Shown: one piece after another, positions 27,849-36,495 of the stretch
Position numbering within the stretch: the first letter of the stretch is position 1
Layout: every line of letters begins with the position of its first letter
NCBI RefSeq assembly: GCF_009846525.1
Contig: NZ_CP024621.1
Coordinates: 1,922,001-1,986,000 of the forward strand
DNA length: 64,000 bases
Source: Halomonas meridiana
GTDB lineage: Bacteria > Pseudomonadota > Gammaproteobacteria > Pseudomonadales > Halomonadaceae
Direction of reading: 5' to 3'
The notes under the pieces: generated by a model
The model's database searches: none
The model's input: only the letters and a program-made list of their open reading frames with translations
What the model was told of the DNA's origin: nothing
Made by a program: the position numbers and the translations under genes

Positions 27849-27886
27849 TAGCCCCGACTGTGATTCATTAACCCAAAGGATACGTC

Positions 27887-28303
27887 ATGGCAACTTCAGG
27901 CGCAGAGCTAGCCCAACAGGAGCTAGTCGAAGAGTTTGAGATGTTTGATAACTGGATGGATCGTTATCAATACATTATTGATATGGGCAAGCAGCTGCCT
28001 GACTTTCCGGAAGAGCGTCGTACCGACGAGTTTAAAATCCAAGGCTGCCAATCCAACGTGTGGATGTGCCATGAACAGGCAGGCGACAAGCTGGTGTTCA
28101 AGGCTACGTCGGATGCGGCTATCGTATCAGGGTTGATTGCCGTGCTGCTGCGTATCTACAGTGAGCGCACAGCCGAAGAGATCAATCAGACCGAACCGCA
28201 CTTCTTGAAAGATCTCGGGCTGGACAAACACCTATCGCCTACGCGCAGTAATGGCCTGCATGCGATGTTAGAGCGTATTTATCAGGTGGCTAAGCAGGGG
28301 TAA
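27887..28303 (+). CDS. sufE: SufE family cysteine desulfurase partner
   Basis: A 138-aa SufE/CsdE protein that accepts persulfide sulfur from a cysteine desulfurase and raises its activity. The acceptor is C54 in KIQGCQSNVWM. The rest is typical: ELVEEFEMFDNWMDRYQYIIDMG and HLSPTRSNGLHAMLERI at the end. No desulfurase (SufS/CsdA) is adjacent, so whether it serves Suf or Csd is open. AAAGGA precedes the ATG. It converges with yidD with three bases between stops. Confidence 0.9.
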   Translation: MATSGAELAQQELVEEFEMFDNWMDRYQYIIDMGKQLPDFPEERRTDEFKIQGCQSNVWMCHEQAGDKLVFKATSDAAIVSGLIAVLLRIYSERTAEEINQTEPHFLKDLGLDKHLSPTRSNGLHAMLERIYQVAKQG

Positions 28304-28306
28304 GCA

Positions 28307-28639
28307 TTAGTGGCGGCAGGAGGACGAACCGCAGCGGTTCGCAGGGCAGTCGTCATCATCTTGGCATAGCGTTTCGCTGCGCCCGCCAGGCACCGGGTCC
28401 ATGCCCCCCGGATGGCCGGGGTGGCATTTCACGATGCGCTTGGCGGCCATCCAGCCGCCTTTGAGAGGGCCATGCACTTGGATGGCCTCGATGGTATAGG
28501 AAGAGCAGCTTGGCCAGAAACGACAGCGCGGACCCAACAAGGGGCTAATGGTGTATTGATAGACGCGAATGCAGCCCACCATCAGTGCGGTCAGCAGCCT
28601 GCGACCGCCTCGCTGCAGGGCCTGCCATCCGTTTTTCAC
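28307..28639 (-). CDS. yidD: YidD-family membrane insertion factor with Cys-rich tail
   Basis: A 110-aa protein. The first 80 residues are a standard YidD (UPF0161): [30 protein letters not shown] and the CHPGHPGG motif, with conserved Cys39, Cys45 and Cys72. YidD helps YidC insert inner-membrane proteins. The C-terminal 25 residues are unusual, with four Cys and a terminal His (C92, C98, C103, C108, H110). It starts at a GTG overlapping the hisI stop (GTGA). yidD usually lies with rpmH-rnpA-yidC; here it is the last gene of a zur-hisI operon. An 8-base palindrome (28325-28341) lies in the tail coding sequence. Confidence 0.9.
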   Translation of the reverse strand: MKNGWQALQRGGRRLLTALMVGCIRVYQYTISPLLGPRCRFWPSCSSYTIEAIQVHGPLKGGWMAAKRIVKCHPGHPGGMDPVPGGRSETLCQDDDDCPANRCGSSSCRH

Positions 28640-29109
28640 GACGTTTTTGGACCATATAGCGTTGCCGGGTCGATCATCGGCTCACTGGTGATTTCTGCGC
28701 TTTCTACCCCTAGTGCGACATAGAAACAGCTGCGGCGGCCGGTGTGGCAGGCAGGCCCTGTTTGATCGACCTGCACGAGCAGAGTATCGCCATCACAATC
28801 CAGGGCGGCGCTCACTAGGTGCTGCTGCTGACCGGACGTTTCCCCTTTACGCCAGAGCGTTTGGCGAGAGCGGGAGAAGTAGCACACTCGCTGGGTGGAT
28901 AACGTCTCTTCCAGGGCTTCTCGATTCATCCACGCCATCATCAATACCTCACCGGTATCGTGCTGTTGGGCGATGGCGGGAATCAGGCCGTCGTCATTGA
29001 AACGAACGGCATTCAAGAGCACGTCCATTGAGGGCAGGGTGTCTTGGGGGGAAGCAGACTCCAGCGCTTTGAAAAGCTGCTGAGGCGCCAGTTGGTCAAA
29101 GTGAGACAT
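28636..29109 (-). CDS. hisI: phosphoribosyl-AMP cyclohydrolase
   Basis: A 157-aa enzyme for the third step of histidine synthesis, opening the adenine ring of PR-AMP. Zinc/magnesium ligands are all present: DCDGD (104-108), C121-H122 (ACHTG) and C128 (RSCFY). It has an N-terminal extension of about 25 residues compared with the usual 130-aa form and no fused HisE. No other his genes are near. It starts on the last base of zur (TAATG) and overlaps yidD, so it is translated with the zinc regulator. HisI is a zinc enzyme, which makes this placement notable; it may be a zinc-linked copy rather than the only one. Confidence 0.92.
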   Translation of the reverse strand: MSHFDQLAPQQLFKALESASPQDTLPSMDVLLNAVRFNDDGLIPAIAQQHDTGEVLMMAWMNREALEETLSTQRVCYFSRSRQTLWRKGETSGQQQHLVSAALDCDGDTLLVQVDQTGPACHTGRRSCFYVALGVESAEITSEPMIDPATLYGPKTS

Positions 29110-29558
29110 TAGGCATTACTCGTGGGTCGGCACGCTTGGCATAAGCCCTGAAGCTCGATGGTTTGGCGCTCGACATTGAAACCTTGACGTTTCGCAAGCG
29201 CGGCCAGCTGATCGCTAATTTCATCCAAGTGCAATTCTTCGACGTAGCCACACTGGCGACAGATGAGCAGCTGGAAGCCATGGGTGTGCTCCGGGCACGC
29301 GCAGGCCACGTAGGCATTCTGCGACTCGATACGGTGCACCAGCCCCTGCTCGATGAGAAACTCCAGCGCACGGTAAACGGTGGGCGGACGAGCAGCGGCG
29401 TGCTCGGTAGAGAGCTGATCCAGCAAGTCGTATGCTTTGAGCCCTCCGCCATTTTCTGCGATAAGCTCGAGCACCCGGCGGCGTATCGGAGTAAACCGAA
29501 CGCCGCGCGTGTGGCACTGAGATTCTGCTTGCTGCAATAGCGTATTGGCTTCAGTCAT
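29109..29558 (-). CDS. zur: Zur-type zinc-responsive Fur family repressor
   Basis: A 149-aa winged-helix metalloregulator. The DNA-binding half has [29 protein letters not shown] and [18 protein letters not shown]. Structural zinc Cys pairs are C100-x2-C103 (LICRQCG) and C140-x2-C143 (LCQACR). C86/C88 and H91/H93 (CACPEHTH) form the probable sensing site. The Zur rather than Fur call rests on the [19 protein letters not shown] region. No znuABC genes are adjacent. I saw no clear Zur box in the bases just upstream. First gene of zur-hisI-yidD. Confidence 0.88.
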   Translation of the reverse strand: MTEANTLLQQAESQCHTRGVRFTPIRRRVLELIAENGGGLKAYDLLDQLSTEHAAARPPTVYRALEFLIEQGLVHRIESQNAYVACACPEHTHGFQLLICRQCGYVEELHLDEISDQLAALAKRQGFNVERQTIELQGLCQACRPTSNA

Positions 29559-29589
29559 TAGATAACTCGTTGAACGTCACGGGTGTAGT

Positions 29590-30588
29590 CTACGCCGTTG
29601 CCGAAGGTGTGTCAGGGGTCTCGACCAGCTCACTCTTGCGCGCAAAGTGGTGTTGAGCAAAAGCAACACGCTTCGCCACTGGTACGTTATCAGGCTGACG
29701 CTCAATCAAGTCCAACCGACGCCGTAAGCCTTCGCCGTTAGTCATCTGAATCGCCAAACCGGGGCGGGCGTTGAGCTCCAGTAGCATTGGCCCGTGTTTA
29801 CGGTCCAACACCATGTCGGTGCCCAGGTAGCCAAGTCCGGTCATCTCGTAGCAGCCCGCCGCCAGGTGCAGCAGCGTTTCCCACTGGGGTACGACCAGAC
29901 TGGCCAAGTCGTGCCCCGTATCGGGGTGACTGTAGCAGGGGCGGTCAAACTGCACGCCACGCAGCGCTGCACCGGTGGCAATGTTCAACCCCACTCCAAC
30001 GGCTCCTTGGTGAAGGTTCGCCTTGCCATCGGAGGCCGCCGTGGAGAGGCGCATCATCGCCATGACCGGATACCCTTTGAAGACGATGACGCGAATATCA
30101 GGCACGCCTTCGTAGGTGTACTCAAGCAGGCTCTCATCAAAATTGATCAGCGTTTCGATCACGGCCACGTCGGGGGAGCCACCGAGGGAGTAGAGCCCCG
30201 AGAGGAGGTTGGAAACGTGGCGTTCTATATCGCTGATCGTCAGGCTAGCACCGCTGGGCTTGTAGAAAAGGCCATTCTCTACCTTTTCAATGACCAAAAT
30301 CCCTTTACCACCGCTGCCTTTGGCGGGTTTGATCACGAATCCCGAATGGCCTTCCAGCATGTCACTGATATGTTGAACGCCAAACTGCGTCGTGACCGTG
30401 CCAATCAGTTCAGGGGTGGTGATGCCGTACTGCTGAGCCAGTAGCTTCGTCTTTAGTTTGTCGTCCACGAGTGGATAGAGCCGGCGCGCGTTATACCGCC
30501 CGATGTAGCGAATGTTGCGCCGGTTCATACCCACGATGCCTTTATCCCGAAGACGGGTAGGCCACGTCCAATTTTTCAGCCAACTCAT
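29590..30588 (-). CDS. ATP-grasp ligase, alpha-L-glutamate ligase-like (RimK-related)
   Basis: A 332-aa ATP-grasp enzyme, probably joining an amino acid or peptide to a carboxylate through an acyl phosphate. ATP-binding elements are FVIKPAKGSGGKGILVIE, ETLINFDESLLEYTYEG, PDIRVIVFKGYPVMAMMRLS and the metal site GPMLLELNARPGLAIQMTNGEG. It matches the RimK-related E-ligase-like family rather than RimK itself. Third gene of a trio after a lipoprotein with retropepsin motifs and an inactive transglutaminase with 7 TM; its start overlaps the latter by four bases. The substrate is unknown. Confidence 0.88.
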   Translation of the reverse strand: MSWLKNWTWPTRLRDKGIVGMNRRNIRYIGRYNARRLYPLVDDKLKTKLLAQQYGITTPELIGTVTTQFGVQHISDMLEGHSGFVIKPAKGSGGKGILVIEKVENGLFYKPSGASLTISDIERHVSNLLSGLYSLGGSPDVAVIETLINFDESLLEYTYEGVPDIRVIVFKGYPVMAMMRLSTAASDGKANLHQGAVGVGLNIATGAALRGVQFDRPCYSHPDTGHDLASLVVPQWETLLHLAAGCYEMTGLGYLGTDMVLDRKHGPMLLELNARPGLAIQMTNGEGLRRRLDLIERQPDNVPVAKRVAFAQHHFARKSELVETPDTPSATA

Positions 30589-32108
30589 GACGGCTTCTCA
30601 TCTTCGGTGATGGGTTTGAAACGACGCAGCTCCAGCAAGCGGTAGCCCGTGTAGTTCCCCAGGAGCAGGATGAACGCCATCAAAATGAGCTGCACACCCA
30701 AGAAGTTGAACGTGATATGGCGTACCCACGGGTTATTCATCGCCAGAAACGCCAGTACGGCGGTCAACAGGCTGCCGCCCCCTTGGATGAGTACCTGTTT
30801 CGGGCCTTCCTCTTCCCACAGGATCGACATCCGTTCGATGGTCCACGCCAAGATGATCATTGGGAAGAACGTGACCGTCAATCCGGCGCTCAAGCCCATA
30901 CGGTAGGCCAGCACGGTAAAGATGGAGATGATGGCGATGACCGTAATGATGACCGCCGACACCCTCGCCACCAACAGCAAATTCAAATAAGAGAGGTAGT
31001 TACGAATGATCAAGCCAACAGCAACGATCAGCAGGAAGCCAATCAAACCGGTCAACAGGGTGGTTTGGATGAAGGCCAGTGCAATCAATACCGGCATGAA
31101 CGTCCCTGATGTCTTCACACCCACTAGCACACGTAGGAACACCACGACCAGCGCGCCAATCGGAATCAAGAGAATCGTTTGGAACAGTGCTTGCTCTTCT
31201 AGTGGCAGGCTGTGAATCGAGAAGTTCAGCAGCGTGTCGTCCGAGTAGTGGTTACGGACCGCCGCTGACGCCGGCTGGTAATGGGTTAGCATCGAGAACG
31301 AGACGCGAGAGTTGGTGCCGCCTTGCACTTCGAGTACCGCGCGGCCGCCGGTTTCCCATAGCAGCAGGTTATCGGGCTGACCCTGCTCGCCCGTGGCGGG
31401 GTTGAACAGCGTCCATTCTTCAGCGTCTTGATCGAATACTTGGATCCAACTGCTCAACGTTTGACGACGGCGACCGTCCTCGAGCAGCAGGCCGCTGACT
31501 TCTCTAGCTTGCACGCCTGCCTGGTTCAATAGGCGAACGATCAATGCGGAAGGCTGCATTTGCGTCAGTAACAAGCGTGCGTTTTCACCTTGCCGCTCGC
31601 CGTTGATATCGAGGATCAGCTCTCGAGCGAAGGTAGCGTTATTAGCGCTGCGATCCCAGGCGCGGTCGATCAACTGGGTAGCCGCCGTATCATAGGGGCT
31701 TTCCCAAGGAGTCACCGACGGAATACCCGGCGGTGTTTGCACCGGCGAACGAGAATCAGGTGATACCAGCATTTGGACCGAGTAGTAAAGCTGCTGGCTG
31801 CCCGCAGCGTCACGAATGGTCCACTGGGCTTGGCGGCCAAGCTCATCGGCTTGATAAGCCAGCCCGTAGCCAGAGGACGCCGTATTTTCGGTTAACACAC
31901 GGAACCCTGCTTGGTGAGACGGCAAGGCTAAATCGACTTGCACCGGGCCATTTTGGGCGTTGAAGTTAATGACGGCTTCGATTTCCCATACTTGGCGCTG
32001 CTCGCCTGGAAACCAGGGGATCTCAAACTGCAAATGGCGATGCACGCTGGCAACGATGCCAACCAGCAGCAGCAACCCAACGATAAAATAAAATGGCAAC
32101 CGTGACAT
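30585..32108 (-). CDS. inactive transglutaminase-like protein with seven C-terminal TM helices (UUP1 family)
   Basis: A 507-aa membrane protein. Residues 1-22 are an N-terminal helix; about 30-300 face the periplasm and include a transglutaminase-like fold in which the catalytic triad is missing (LLNQAGVQAREVSGLL has no Cys, SSWIQVFD has Ser for His, LFNPATG has Asn for Asp). Residues about 310-495 hold seven helices, and the tail (LELRRFKPITEDEKPS) is cytoplasmic. It likely binds rather than cross-links peptides and couples an outer to an inner step. It sits between the retropepsin-like lipoprotein and the ATP-grasp gene (ATGA overlap). Confidence 0.85.
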   Translation of the reverse strand: MSRLPFYFIVGLLLLVGIVASVHRHLQFEIPWFPGEQRQVWEIEAVINFNAQNGPVQVDLALPSHQAGFRVLTENTASSGYGLAYQADELGRQAQWTIRDAAGSQQLYYSVQMLVSPDSRSPVQTPPGIPSVTPWESPYDTAATQLIDRAWDRSANNATFARELILDINGERQGENARLLLTQMQPSALIVRLLNQAGVQAREVSGLLLEDGRRRQTLSSWIQVFDQDAEEWTLFNPATGEQGQPDNLLLWETGGRAVLEVQGGTNSRVSFSMLTHYQPASAAVRNHYSDDTLLNFSIHSLPLEEQALFQTILLIPIGALVVVFLRVLVGVKTSGTFMPVLIALAFIQTTLLTGLIGFLLIVAVGLIIRNYLSYLNLLLVARVSAVIITVIAIISIFTVLAYRMGLSAGLTVTFFPMIILAWTIERMSILWEEEGPKQVLIQGGGSLLTAVLAFLAMNNPWVRHITFNFLGVQLILMAFILLLGNYTGYRLLELRRFKPITEDEKPS

Positions 32109-32146
32109 GGTGATTCCTTTCAGCGTAAAGCGGCAGGGGAGTGATA

Positions 32147-32983
32147 TTACTCTTCGGTATCGTCTTGATCGGCCGCTTCATCGTCAGCCGCGTCTTCAGA
32201 GGGCGCGCCACCCGGGAATTCAGGGCGGTCATGCAGGTACGTCTCAGCTACATCGATGGTGGCAATGTCCATCATGAAGCGACGTCCTAGCAGCACGGGA
32301 TAATCTAGGTGCGTGCGATCGTTTAGGGTGAATTCGACGTTTTCACGAATGGGGCCCAGCGTCATCAGTAATGAAATGACCGGGCGTGACTCTTCGCCAG
32401 AGGCCTGGACGATTTTGACGCGGCGCTCGATAGGGGCTTCGATCCACTCGTCGCGCACTTGCTCGACGACGATATCGTCGTCATTGAGCGCCAATTTGAA
32501 GCGCACCCAGTCCTCACCATCACGCTCGAAACGAGTGATCTCGGCAGCAGAGAGCGACGAGGTGTTGGCGCCTGAGTCCACCCGCGCCTTTAAATAGGTG
32601 CCAATGCTGGGTAATCCCACCCATTCGCTACGGCCTAGCAACGTCTTGTTATCTTCCGGCTCCTCGACACGGCACTCTTCACGAATGATGACCGGTTCTT
32701 CGCCACGCGCTTCCAGGCTAGCCATGTCTTGACGCAGTTGGCGCAGCAGACTGCCGACTTCACGAACATCTGCGGTCAGCACTTGCTGCTGGTTGAGCTG
32801 CTGCTCGTTCATGCTAGTAGAGGCCTCGCATCGTTGGGCAAGGGAGGACTCTAGTTCAAGGATACGGGTATTAAATGAAGCCTCGCTTAGCGGCGGCGGC
32901 TCATTTGACTCTGGCTGTGTCACCGCGCAGCCTGCAAACGACATCGACAAACCGGCCATTAGCCATAAAACACCTGAGCGCAT
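32147..32983 (-). CDS. lipoprotein with retropepsin-like domain (annotated elsewhere as ATP-dependent zinc protease)
   Basis: A 278-aa protein. A lipoprotein signal ends at Cys19 (SFAGC). A coiled-coil-like stretch spans about 35-95, and the PF05618-type domain about 115-255. That domain carries DSGANTSS (Asp136) and later YPVLLGRRFM, the Asp-Ser/Thr-Gly and hydrophobic-Gly pair of retropepsin-like aspartic peptidases; no HExxH zinc motif is visible. So the usual zinc protease label is doubtful. It ends in an acidic tail (DAADDEAADQDDTEE). The ATG at 32983 starts the lipoprotein signal; the frame is open further upstream without a signal. First gene of the ligase trio. Confidence 0.82.
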   Translation of the reverse strand: MRSGVLWLMAGLSMSFAGCAVTQPESNEPPPLSEASFNTRILELESSLAQRCEASTSMNEQQLNQQQVLTADVREVGSLLRQLRQDMASLEARGEEPVIIREECRVEEPEDNKTLLGRSEWVGLPSIGTYLKARVDSGANTSSLSAAEITRFERDGEDWVRFKLALNDDDIVVEQVRDEWIEAPIERRVKIVQASGEESRPVISLLMTLGPIRENVEFTLNDRTHLDYPVLLGRRFMMDIATIDVAETYLHDRPEFPGGAPSEDAADDEAADQDDTEE

Positions 32984-33088
32984 AACGAGGGATATCCTTG
33001 GACAATAAGAGCACGAATGATAAGGAGAAGGGAGACCGCTTGTCCAACATGGTAGCGGTTTTTCATCGGCCCCGTTTATCTGATTTAA

Positions 33089-33104
33089 CATAATAAATAT
33101 TATG
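33089..33104. promoter_or_regulatory. palindromic AT-rich site, candidate operator
   Basis: CATAATA and TATTATG form perfect 7-base arms around AA in the 222-base divergent gap between the retropepsin-like lipoprotein gene and the DUF3833 gene. It is placed where it could overlap either promoter. The binding protein is unknown. Confidence 0.3.
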
Positions 33105-33205
33105 CGCACTAAAGGGCTGGTTATTTTTGAGCCATGGCTACTGAAACAGTCACGCTTCTCCTACAATAGCTATACGGCTTATCTGAATGATAAAGGAATG
33201 ACTCA

Positions 33206-33754
33206 ATGAATACCCTTCGCAAGCGTCTTTTGGCCCTATCGCTCGTTTCGAGCTTTTTCTTGCTCGCTGGCTGTGCCAGCGTCAAGGTCGAGGAGTATGC
33301 CAATACCACGCCCCGCTTGGATATTGCAGAGTATTTCACTGGCCAAACTCGCGCCTGGGGAATGGTGCAGGACTACTCGGGTGAAGTACAGCGACGTTTT
33401 ACGGTAGATATTACAGGCACATTCGAGGGCGATACGTTGACGCTGGATGAGTCGTTCGTGTTTGCCGATGGTGAAACCGACCAGCGCGTTTGGGAGTTCG
33501 AGCGTGTCGACGAACACCACTGGATTGGCACAGCCAATGACGTCGACGGCCAAGTCGATGCTCGGCAATATGGCCACGCGTTTCACATGCGCTATCCCCT
33601 CGACATCGATGTGGGCGGACGCACGTTAAGCTTTACCATGGACGACTGGATGTACCTTCAGCCGGACGGTCGGCTCATTAACCGCACCGCCATGCGGAAA
33701 TTTGGCCTGACGCTGGGTGAAATAACGCTGGTATTCGAACAAGTTGGCCGCTAG
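33206..33754 (+). CDS. DUF3833 lipoprotein
   Basis: A 182-aa exported lipoprotein: signal MNTLRKRLLALSLVSSFFLLAGC with lipobox LAGC (Cys23). The mature part matches the DUF3833 family (DIAEYFTGQTRAWGMVQDYSGEV, MDDWMYLQPDGRLINRTAMRKFG) and looks lipocalin-like in length and strand pattern. Function unknown. AAAGGA precedes the ATG and a strong terminator follows; monocistronic. Confidence 0.85.
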   Translation: MNTLRKRLLALSLVSSFFLLAGCASVKVEEYANTTPRLDIAEYFTGQTRAWGMVQDYSGEVQRRFTVDITGTFEGDTLTLDESFVFADGETDQRVWEFERVDEHHWIGTANDVDGQVDARQYGHAFHMRYPLDIDVGGRTLSFTMDDWMYLQPDGRLINRTAMRKFGLTLGEITLVFEQVGR

Positions 33755-33775
33755 GCAGCCCGTCTCGCTATCAAA

Positions 33776-33809
33776 AAAAGCAGCCTAGCGACGATGCTAG
33801 GCTGCTTTT
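33776..33809. terminator. bidirectional terminator between the DUF3833 gene and ectC
   Basis: AAAAGCAGCCTAGC and GCTAGGCTGCTTTT form a 14-base perfect stem around GACGAT. A-run before and T-run after serve both convergent transcripts. Confidence 0.92.
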
Positions 33810-33834
33810 ATCCGCACTCAGTTAGCGCAAGCGC

Positions 33835-34227
33835 TTATTCATCGGCCGGTGCGTAAGAACCATCTTCACGGTGAACTTCGTTGCCAGTGATCGGCGGCGT
33901 GAAGACACACGCAAGGTGCATCGTTTTATGGGCGCGCAGCAGATGCTCATCGTGCTGGTCTAAGATATAGATATCGCCTGGTTTGATGGGCCAAATTTTG
34001 CCATCTGCCAGGGTTTCAACCTCACCTTCCCCTTCGATGCAGTAAACGGACTCATAGTGGTGCTTGTAGTGGATATGCGTCTCGGTGCCTTCAAAGATGC
34101 GCGTAATGTGGAACGAGAAGTTGCCACCATCGTTGGCCAACACCAAGCGAGTGCTGTCCCAATTGCCATTTTCAGCGGTAACGAGACGGTCAGTTTGACG
34201 AGCTTCTTCAATATTACGAACGATCAT
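33835..34227 (-). CDS. ectC: ectoine synthase
   Basis: A 130-aa cupin that closes N-gamma-acetyl-diaminobutyrate to ectoine, the main compatible solute. The metal-binding cupin residues lie in [23 protein letters not shown] and [13 protein letters not shown]. Length equals that of known EctC proteins (about 130 aa). GGAGCACGTT precedes the chosen ATG ([10 protein letters not shown], the family start). Third gene of ectA-ectB-ectC; a hairpin lies in the 90-base gap after ectB. No sigma54-type promoter (GG-N10-GC) is visible there. Confidence 0.97.
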   Translation of the reverse strand: MIVRNIEEARQTDRLVTAENGNWDSTRLVLANDGGNFSFHITRIFEGTETHIHYKHHYESVYCIEGEGEVETLADGKIWPIKPGDIYILDQHDEHLLRAHKTMHLACVFTPPITGNEVHREDGSYAPADE

Positions 34228-34246
34228 ATAACGTGCTCCGTTGCAT

Positions 34247-34267
34247 GGCAGCCACACACTGGCTGCC
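34247..34267 (-). repeat. hairpin in the ectB-ectC spacer
   Basis: GGCAGCCA and TGGCTGCC form a perfect 8-base stem around CACAC, about 20 bases before the ectC start. It lacks a T-run, so it is more likely an mRNA stability or translation element than a terminator. Confidence 0.5.
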
Positions 34268-34317
34268 TGTTCCTGTGAGGGACGTAATGGCGCTAGGCCA
34301 CTTAGACTAACGCTAAA

Positions 34318-35673
<1,356 letters not shown>

Positions 35674-36252
35674 TTAGAGATGGTTCGTCTGAAACGGCCC
35701 GATGCGGACGAGGTTTTCCGGGTCGTGCTCTCCCCCTAACTGCTCGGTAGAGAAGTATTCCCGGCTGTTGAGGGGTGCCTGCCAGCGTGCTGCCAAGCGG
35801 CGGAACAATCCCCAGGAAGCCTGGTTATCGGGTGTGATGGTGGTTTCGAGGTGGTGGACGTCGTCCAGTTCGGGACGCGACATGATCGCCTCTACCAAGC
35901 GGCGCGCAAGGCCCGTTCCCCGGGCTTTTTCACCCACGGCGACCTGCCATAAAAAATAGGTATCCGGTGCGTTGTCTTTGACATAACCCGAGACGAATCC
36001 AACGACCTCCCCTTCTTCATTAGTGGCGACGGCACAGGTATCGCGGAACTGAGTCGCCAATAATAAATAGGCGTAGGCGGAATTTACGTCTAGCGGCGGG
36101 CACGCTTTGATCAGCTCGTAGATGCCCCAGCCATCATCGGCATTGGGCTTACGGATGAACAGTGGCGTTTCGGCGTGGCCTACTACGGCATCGGCGACGG
36201 TGGGACGTGCCAGCTCGGCAGAGGGTGTAAACGGCTTGATCGGCGTACTCAT
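35674..36252 (-). CDS. ectA: L-2,4-diaminobutyrate gamma-acetyltransferase
   Basis: A 192-aa GNAT enzyme that acetylates the gamma-amino group of diaminobutyrate, the second step to ectoine. Typical stretches: IRKPNADDGWGIYELIKACPPLDVNSAYAYLLL, the acetyl-CoA loop EKARGTGLARRLVEAIM and TITPDNQASWGLFRRLA. Length matches Halomonas EctA (192 aa). First gene of the operon, with a textbook promoter upstream. The ribosome site (GCGAAG) is weak. No ectR-like regulator or ectD is next to it. Confidence 0.97.
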   Translation of the reverse strand: MSTPIKPFTPSAELARPTVADAVVGHAETPLFIRKPNADDGWGIYELIKACPPLDVNSAYAYLLLATQFRDTCAVATNEEGEVVGFVSGYVKDNAPDTYFLWQVAVGEKARGTGLARRLVEAIMSRPELDDVHHLETTITPDNQASWGLFRRLAARWQAPLNSREYFSTEQLGGEHDPENLVRIGPFQTNHL

Positions 36253-36284
36253 GGTTATGCTTCGCTGTAGCGAATTTGAGTTTC

Positions 36285-36313
36285 ATTATAACAGCTGATT
36301 ATTAGCAATTCAA
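36285..36313 (-). promoter_or_regulatory. sigma70 promoter of ectABC
   Basis: Reading minus: TTGAAT (36313-36308), 17 bases, then the consensus TATAAT (36290-36285). Transcription would start near 36278, about 25 bases before ectA. The flank is AT-rich (36290-36365), as at other osmotically induced promoters. Confidence 0.75.
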
Positions 36314-36451
36314 AAGCCATATTATTCATCTCCCTGTTTTCCATAAATTCTAGTTATAAAATCGGATCATCAACGAGCCGAGGCCCCCGCTGGGCTGGCG
36401 TTTCATGACGTCACTCACTGAGTTTAGATCAGGCTGCCCGCTGCGCGAGAC

Positions 36452-36477
36452 AAAAAAGGCGAGCCGAAGCTCGCCTT
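36452..36477 (-). terminator. intrinsic terminator of gor
   Basis: Reading minus: AAGGCGAGC, loop TTCG, GCTCGCCTT, then a run of Ts. It lies between gor and the ectA promoter. Confidence 0.88.
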
Positions 36478-36495
36478 GAATATCGATAGAATTTC

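Noticed and set aside
25402..28303. Integrated phage or genomic island around the tyrosine recombinase
   Set aside because: No tRNA, flanking direct repeats, phage genes or cargo; neighbours are housekeeping genes.
29559..29589. A Zur operator upstream of zur
   Set aside because: No near-match to the palindromic GTTATA-containing Zur box is visible in the gap, so I do not call one.
34228..34317. A sigma54 promoter before ectC, as reported for a related organism
   Set aside because: No GG-N10-GC pair with the right flanks is present in the ectB-ectC gap; only the hairpin is clear.
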